9,077 bases of DNA from Chloroflexota bacterium (GTDB lineage: Bacteria; Chloroflexota; DTOL01; JACQYG01): positions 1-9,077 of the forward strand of contig JACQYG010000238.1 in assembly GCA_016208345.1 (NCBI GenBank), in the 5' to 3' direction. Every line of letters starts with the position of its first letter. Positions within the stretch are counted from its first letter, which is position 1. Positions 5,087 to 9,077 of this stretch are shown one piece after another. The translations under genes were made by a program, and so were the position numbers. Below the pieces are notes generated by a model. It saw nothing but the letters and a program-made list of their open reading frames with translations. It was not told where the DNA came from and searched no databases.

Positions 5087-6616
5087 CTATTTCGCATAGT
5101 CCACGGCTCGGGTTTCCCGGATGACCGTCACCTTGATCTGCCCTGGGTACTCCAGGCTTTCCTCAATCTTCTTCACGATGTCCCGGGCCAGGCGCACGGC
5201 AGACAGGTCATCGATCTCCTCGGGCTTGACGATGATGCGCACCTCACGGCCCGCCTGGATGGCGAAGGACTTCTCCACCCCGGCGAAGGAGTTGGCCACG
5301 TTCTCCAGGGCCTCCAGGCGTTTCACGTAGCTCTCCAGGGTCTCTCGCCGGGCGCCCGGCCGGGCGCCGGAGATGGCGTCCCCGGCCTGGACCAGGATGG
5401 CCTCCACCGATTGCATCTCTTCCTCGCCATGGTGGGCAGCGATGGCGTGCACTACCTTGGGCGACTCGCCCAGGCGCTTGGCGATGTCGGCCCCGATGAG
5501 GGCGTGGGGCCCCTCCACCTCGTGATCCACCGCCTTGCCGATGTCGTGCAACAGCCCCGCCCGTTTGGCCACCTTCACGTCGGCCCCCAGCTCTGCGGCC
5601 ATCATGGCCGCGAACTGGGCGGTCTCGATGGAATTCAGGAGCACGTTTTGGCCATAGCTGGTGCGGAACTTAAGCCTCCCCACCAGCTTGACCAGGTCGG
5701 GATGTATCCCGTGGATGCCCAGTTGATAGCAGGCTTGCTCGCCTTCCTGAGCGATGGTGGCGTCCACCTCCTGTTTGGCCTTGTTCACCACCTCTTCGAT
5801 GCGTCCGGGGTGAATGCGGCCATCCAGAATGAGTTTGGTCAGGGCAAGGCGGGCCACCTCCCGGCGGACCGGATCGAAGCCGGAGAGGATCACCGCTTCG
5901 GGGGTATCGTCGACGATCAGGTCCACACCGGTGGCATTCTCCAGGGCGCGGATGTTACGACCTTCCCGGCCAATGATGCGCCCCTTCATCTCATCGTTGG
6001 GGAGCGGCACCACCGATACCGTGGTCTCAGCCACCTGATCGGCCGCATAGCGCTGGACAGCGGCGGCGATGATCTCCCGAGCCCTGCGGTCACCCTCCTC
6101 TTTGGCTTCTAACTCGATCTCACGGATTTTGCGGGAGGCATCCTGGCGAACCTCGGCCTCAATGGCTTGGAGCAAGAGATCCTTGGCCTCGCTGGTGGTC
6201 AGGCCCGAGATGCGTTCCAGTTCCTTGAGTTGTTGTTTCCTTAGGGTATCCAGCTCCTGGCGCGCCTGGTCTAGTTCCTTTTCCCGGTTGGTGAGCGTCC
6301 TTTCGCGGCGCTCGATGCCCTCGATCTTGCGATCGAGGTTCTCCTCCTTTTGCTGGAGGCGCCTTTCCTGGCGTTGCAACTCGTTGCGACGTTCGCGGTT
6401 CTCCGCCTCCACGGCGGCGCGCAGCTTTATGACCTCGTCTTTGCCTTCAAGCAACAGCTCCCTTTGTTTGGTCTCGGCCTCTTCCAAGAGCCTCTTGGCG
6501 TCCTTACGGGCGGTTTTGATCTGCTCACTAGCTCGGTACTGCCAGAATAAATAGCCCAAACCAAAAGCGACAGCGATGATGAGAAGGTTTTCGACGATGA
6601 GTTGGGCTATTTCCAT
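5087..6616 (-). CDS. rny: Ribonuclease Y
   Basis: RNase Y is the membrane-anchored endoribonuclease that starts bulk mRNA decay in many bacteria lacking RNase E. The 509-residue protein has the full architecture. There is an N-terminal membrane segment (about 6-24, [19 protein letters not shown]) and a long charged coiled coil (about 30-135, rich in E, R, K and Q). A KH RNA-binding domain (about 207-270) has [12 protein letters not shown], and the HD catalytic domain (about 325-415) has its signature LLHDIGK with H357-D358, plus AAHHGEEE. The C-terminal region ends [15 protein letters not shown], as [14 protein letters not shown] at 6616 follows AGAGG (6624-6628) with 7 bases between; a TTG at 6640 is rejected. 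Its own promoter is visible at 6685-6713. ymdB follows after a palindrome. Confidence 0.97.
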   Translation of the reverse strand: MEIAQLIVENLLIIAVAFGLGYLFWQYRASEQIKTARKDAKRLLEEAETKQRELLLEGKDEVIKLRAAVEAENRERRNELQRQERRLQQKEENLDRKIEGIERRERTLTNREKELDQARQELDTLRKQQLKELERISGLTTSEAKDLLLQAIEAEVRQDASRKIREIELEAKEEGDRRAREIIAAAVQRYAADQVAETTVSVVPLPNDEMKGRIIGREGRNIRALENATGVDLIVDDTPEAVILSGFDPVRREVARLALTKLILDGRIHPGRIEEVVNKAKQEVDATIAQEGEQACYQLGIHGIHPDLVKLVGRLKFRTSYGQNVLLNSIETAQFAAMMAAELGADVKVAKRAGLLHDIGKAVDHEVEGPHALIGADIAKRLGESPKVVHAIAAHHGEEEMQSVEAILVQAGDAISGARPGARRETLESYVKRLEALENVANSFAGVEKSFAIQAGREVRIIVKPEEIDDLSAVRLARDIVKKIEESLEYPGQIKVTVIRETRAVDYAK

Positions 6617-6684
6617 TAAGTCACCTCTCTTTCGCCTCAAGAATCAGGATATTCATGAGCATTCTGAGTATTCAATGCCAGAAG

Positions 6685-6713
6685 ATAATAATCCCTTTGA
6701 TGGACAGTGTCAA
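6685..6713 (-). promoter_or_regulatory. Promoter of the rny operon
   Basis: On the minus strand TTGACA (6713-6708, perfect -35), a 17-base spacer and TATTAT (6690-6685, five of six -10 matches) lie in the 114-base gap after recX. Transcription would begin near 6678, giving a leader of about 62 bases. This separates the RNA-turnover genes transcriptionally from recA-recX. Confidence 0.85.
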
Positions 6714-6730
6714 GGGCGGAAGGCCGTGGG

Positions 6731-7363
6731 TCATGACGGCTGTCTGCTCTCCTTCCAGAGCCTGGCCACGGCACCCTTGGCGGTGTCGTAGGCGAACCCC
6801 CGACGCTGTAAGAAGGGAAGCAATTTTCGACAAAAGGTCTCCCAGTCAGCCTGGGCCAGGGCCCGGGCCCTCTTGGCGGCAGCAGCGTAGGCGCTCTCCT
6901 CATCGTCCTGGGGAAGGTTCTCTTCGATGACGGAGGAGGCCAGGCCCTTTAAGCGGAGTTCCTGCCTCAGCAGGCGTTGTCCCCGGGGACTGAAGGTGCA
7001 ACGATTTTCCACCCAGAAGCGGGCGAAGGCATCGTCGTCGATGAGCCCTTCCCGCTTCAGGCGTTCCACGATGCCCTGGAGGATCTCCGGGGAGGTTCTC
7101 TTGCGGACGAGGTAGTGCCTGACCTCAGACTCGCTGCGCGGGCGATAGGACAGGAAATGCAGCACGCGATCGTAGATCCTCTCCAGGGCATCCCTATCCA
7201 GCAGGTCTCGAACCTGGTCGCCGGTCAGGGTCAGGCCTGTCCTCAGGCCCGCCTGCAAGACGACTTCCTTGGTGACCCGAAAGGCCTGACCGCTGTCCAG
7301 GTGAATTTTCATAGTCCTCGTTGAGGTTTTTTCAGCCTCGATAGCAGTTATCGCGCCTTCCAT
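6731..7363 (-). CDS. recX: Regulatory protein RecX
   Basis: RecX binds RecA filaments and tunes, usually inhibits, recombinase activity. The 210-residue protein shows the typical three-helix tandem repeats: RVLHFLSYRPRSESEVRHYL (66-85), GIVERLKREGLIDDDAFARF (97-116), and SPRGQRLLRQELRLKGL (125-141). A fourth repeat near the C-terminus ends KLLPFLQRRGFAYDTAKGAV. The N-terminal 50 or so residues form the small beta-rich extension (TAIEAEK..... VTKEVVLQAGL) found in longer RecX proteins. ATG at 7363 has GGGGAG (7371-7376) 7 bases upstream; an extension to 7420 would run through the recA terminator and is rejected. Position directly after recA is the commonest for recX, and the hairpin between them suggests low-level expression by read-through. 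Confidence 0.94.
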   Translation of the reverse strand: MEGAITAIEAEKTSTRTMKIHLDSGQAFRVTKEVVLQAGLRTGLTLTGDQVRDLLDRDALERIYDRVLHFLSYRPRSESEVRHYLVRKRTSPEILQGIVERLKREGLIDDDAFARFWVENRCTFSPRGQRLLRQELRLKGLASSVIEENLPQDDEESAYAAAAKRARALAQADWETFCRKLLPFLQRRGFAYDTAKGAVARLWKESRQPS

Positions 7364-7378
7364 CTTATCTCTCCCCGG

Positions 7379-7414
7379 AAAAACAAAAGACAGCCCGCAA
7401 AGACTGTCTTTTGT
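7379..7414 (-). terminator. Intrinsic terminator between recA and recX
   Basis: ACAAAAGACAG (7383-7393) and CTGTCTTTTGT (7404-7414) form a perfect 11-bp stem with a 10-base loop. On the minus strand the descending arm runs into a U-rich tract, so the 3' end reads CTGTCTTTTGTTTTT, ending at 7379. It lies 72 bases after the recA stop and 2 bases before the recX ribosome-binding region. A comparable leaky terminator separates recA and recX in E. coli. Confidence 0.82.
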
Positions 7415-7424
7415 GTTCAAGAAC
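7415..7424. repeat. Perfect 10-bp palindrome GTTCTTGAAC beside the recA terminator
   Basis: The sequence reads GTTCAAGAAC on the plus strand and GTTCTTGAAC on the minus strand, touching the 5' arm of the terminator. It resembles a small protein-binding site, but its half-sites are in the opposite order to the Bacillus LexA box (GAAC-N4-GTTC). No regulator is assigned and it may be chance. Confidence 0.3.
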
Positions 7425-7486
7425 CAGTGGTGGCTGTCCGGCCCGCCAGGGTCGAATGTATTAGCAATGGCTCCGCCCGGATCCCG

Positions 7487-8536
7487 CTATTCTGGCACCT
7501 CTCCGGCAACGGCCGGCGTCCCCTTATAGGCAGCCACGTTGGCTTTGATCTGTGCCTCGATCTCCCTGGCTACCGCCGGGTTGCTGCGCAAATATTCCTT
7601 GGCGTTTTCGCGGCCCTGGCCCAGCCTGGTCTCGCCGAAGAGATAGAAGGACCCGCTCTTCTTGACGATCCCCATCTCGGTGCCCAAATCAATGAGGTTC
7701 CCGTCCTTGGAGATGCCATGGTTGAACATCAGATCGAATTCAGCGGACTTGAAGGGCGGCGCCACCTTGTTCTTGACCACGCGGACGCGTACGCGGTTGC
7801 CGATGACTTCGTTTCCTTGTTTGATCTGCTCCACCTTGCGCAGGTCCAGCCGTACCGAGGCGTAGAACTTGAGCGCCCGGCCGCCGGGGGTAACCTCGGG
7901 ACTGCCGAACATGACGCCCACCTTCTCGCGCAACTGGTTGATGAAGATGACCGATGTCTTGGATTTGGCGATGGCAGCGGTGAGCTTACGCAAGGCCTGG
8001 GACATCAGCCGGGCCTGAAGGCCCACGTGGGCGTCGCCCATCTCACCTTCGATCTCCGCCCGTGGCACCAGGGCGGCCACCGAGTCCACCACGACGACGT
8101 CCAGGGCGCCGCTGCGCACCAGGGCCTCGCAGATCTCCAGGGCCTGTTCGCCGGTATCAGGCTGGGAGATATAGAGCTCCTCTACTTTGACGCCGCAGTT
8201 GGCTGCGTACTGGGGGTCCAGGACGTGCTCGACGTCGATATACGCTGCTATGCCCCCCAGGTTCTGAGCCTCGGCGATGATGTGCTGCGCCAGGGTGCTC
8301 TTGCCAGAGGCTTCCGGGCCGAAGATCTCGGTTACCCTGCCCCTGGGTATCCCCCCGACGCCCAGGGCGAGGTCAAGGGCAATGGAGCCCGTGGGAATGA
8401 TCCCCACAACCATCTTAGCCGAGGCCTCGCCGAGTTTCATGATGGCCCCCTTACCAAAGCTGCGTTCGATCTGGGTTATCGCGGCATCGAGTGCCCGGCC
8501 TCGTTCCTGACTCTCTAGCCCCATTGTCCTCTCCAT
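7487..8536 (-). CDS. recA: RecA recombinase
   Basis: RecA forms ATP-dependent filaments on single-stranded DNA, carries out strand exchange and stimulates LexA self-cleavage. The 349-residue protein is full length. It has Walker [10 protein letters not shown] (73-81), the catalytic-glutamate segment IDVEHVLDP with E103, Walker [16 protein letters not shown] (147-161), loop L1 [26 protein letters not shown] sequence (163-184), [22 protein letters not shown] covering loop L2 (198-219), and [11 protein letters not shown]. Both alanines of the usual IDAEHALDP are valine here. ATG at 8536 has AAGGAG with a 9-base gap; a second ATG at 8524 is less likely. A promoter lies upstream, overlapping the cinA stop, and a terminator follows. 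No LexA-type box was recognised. Confidence 0.98.
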   Translation of the reverse strand: MERTMGLESQERGRALDAAITQIERSFGKGAIMKLGEASAKMVVGIIPTGSIALDLALGVGGIPRGRVTEIFGPEASGKSTLAQHIIAEAQNLGGIAAYIDVEHVLDPQYAANCGVKVEELYISQPDTGEQALEICEALVRSGALDVVVVDSVAALVPRAEIEGEMGDAHVGLQARLMSQALRKLTAAIAKSKTSVIFINQLREKVGVMFGSPEVTPGGRALKFYASVRLDLRKVEQIKQGNEVIGNRVRVRVVKNKVAPPFKSAEFDLMFNHGISKDGNLIDLGTEMGIVKKSGSFYLFGETRLGQGRENAKEYLRSNPAVAREIEAQIKANVAAYKGTPAVAGEVPE

Positions 8537-8568
8537 AATCTTCTACTCCTTTTATCAATTGTGGATTC

Positions 8569-8597
8569 ATGGTACAGCATGGCCAGCTATTTGTCAA
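8569..8597 (-). promoter_or_regulatory. Probable recA promoter
   Basis: On the minus strand TTGACA (8597-8592) is followed by 17 bases and TACCAT (8574-8569), which keeps TA...AT of the -10 consensus (four of six). The -35 element overlaps the cinA/pncC stop codon (TGA, 8596-8594). Transcription would start near 8562, about 25 bases before the recA ATG. This allows recA to be expressed apart from cinA, with cotranscription also possible. Confidence 0.6.
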
Positions 8598-9077
8598 CGC
8601 CGTGTATCGGAACCGAGGTATAGCAGCAGGAGCTCCAGGGCAGCCTGGCTGGACTGTTCCTTGTTGGCCAGGCGGTCGCCCGTCCACACGTAGCGGCGGA
8701 CCAGTTGGTCCTGGCCAGCATCCAGGACCAGATAGACCAGGCCTACGGGCTTGGTCGGCGTGCCGCCTCCAGGTCCGGCGATGCCGGTGACCGCCAGTCC
8801 CAGGTGGGCCCCGAAAAGTGCCCGTACCCCCCGTGCCATGGCCAGGGCCGCCGCCTCGCTCACCGCTCCTTCTCTCACTAGGACGTCATGTCCTACTCCC
8901 AAAAGCCTCTCCTTGGCGTCGTAGGAGTAGGCCACTACGCTCCCGACGAAGTAAGCCGAGGAGCCGGGCACGTTGGTGAGCCGGTGGGTGATCAATCCAC
9001 CGGTGCAGGACTCGGCCACGGCCAGGGTCAACCCCCGTTGGGCCAGAGCCCTGCCCACGGCGGCCTCCAAGCTGACA
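8594..9077 (-). CDS. CinA C-terminal domain / nicotinamide-nucleotide amidohydrolase (5' end outside window)
   Basis: The protein is a PncC-type nicotinamide mononucleotide deamidase domain, which converts NMN to nicotinate mononucleotide for NAD recycling. Signatures are LTLAVAESCTGGLITHRLT with the catalytic serine region, PGSSAYFVGSVVAYS, EGAVSEAAALAMA, and VTGIAGPGGGTPTKPVGLVY. The frame is open to the right edge, so the start is not visible. An internal TTG at 9070 is possible, but I cannot tell whether this is a stand-alone pncC or the end of a full-length cinA with an N-terminal MoaB-like domain. Its place immediately before recA (57 bases) matches the cinA-recA order seen in many Gram-positive and related bacteria. 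The domain call is firm; the full gene name is not. Confidence 0.93.
   Translation of the reverse strand, partial: VSLEAAVGRALAQRGLTLAVAESCTGGLITHRLTNVPGSSAYFVGSVVAYSYDAKERLLGVGHDVLVREGAVSEAAALAMARGVRALFGAHLGLAVTGIAGPGGGTPTKPVGLVYLVLDAGQDQLVRRYVWTGDRLANKEQSSQAALELLLLYLGSDTRR

Noticed and set aside
5063..6112. A 349-codon open frame on the plus strand opposite rny
   Set aside because: It mirrors the KH and HD coding region of rny and has a low-complexity, H/G/L-rich composition typical of antisense translation.
7427..8518. A 363-codon open frame on the plus strand opposite recA
   Set aside because: It is antisense to a complete recA with all motifs, has no recognisable domain, and long antisense frames are common in GC-rich genes.

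Overview
This GC-rich bacterial window carries almost entirely recognisable genes, mainly genome-maintenance and RNA-turnover genes, plus a small arsenic-response unit. The set cinA/pncC, recA, recX, rny, ymdB, spoVS and a PHP-domain gene on one strand suggests a Chloroflexota-like or deep Firmicutes-like bacterium. SpoVS and the RNase Y/YmdB pair fit those groups. I cannot place it more precisely without a database, and SpoVS alone does not imply sporulation.

Plus strand, 1-1660: the 3' end of uvrA (excision-repair ATPase), then an iron-sulfur flavoprotein-type reductase with two cysteine clusters, then a YjbQ/UPF0047 protein. The last two reading frames overlap by 86 bases.

Minus strand, 1688-2994: an arsR-arsM unit, convergent to yjbQ. 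It has a consensus-like promoter (TTGACA, 17 bp, TATACT), two near-identical 17-bp boxes that look like ArsR operators, and an intrinsic-terminator-like hairpin with seven U between arsR and arsM. No arsenic efflux or arsenate reductase gene is visible, so the local logic is sense trivalent arsenic and methylate it.

Minus strand, 3013-9077 (transcribed from high to low coordinates): cinA/pncC, recA, recX, rny, ymdB, spoVS and a PHP-family phosphoesterase. Likely promoters lie before recA and before rny. A terminator between recA and recX suggests that recX is expressed at a low level by read-through. RNase Y, YmdB and the PHP protein may form an RNA-decay and nucleotide-recycling module. A near-perfect 30-base palindrome separates rny from ymdB, just where ymdB lacks a clear ribosome-binding site.

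I see no mobile element, CRISPR array, tRNA or rRNA, and no gene-free stretch longer than about 115 bases. No wholly new multi-gene system is evident. The points worth a second look are regulatory structures and cysteine motifs.
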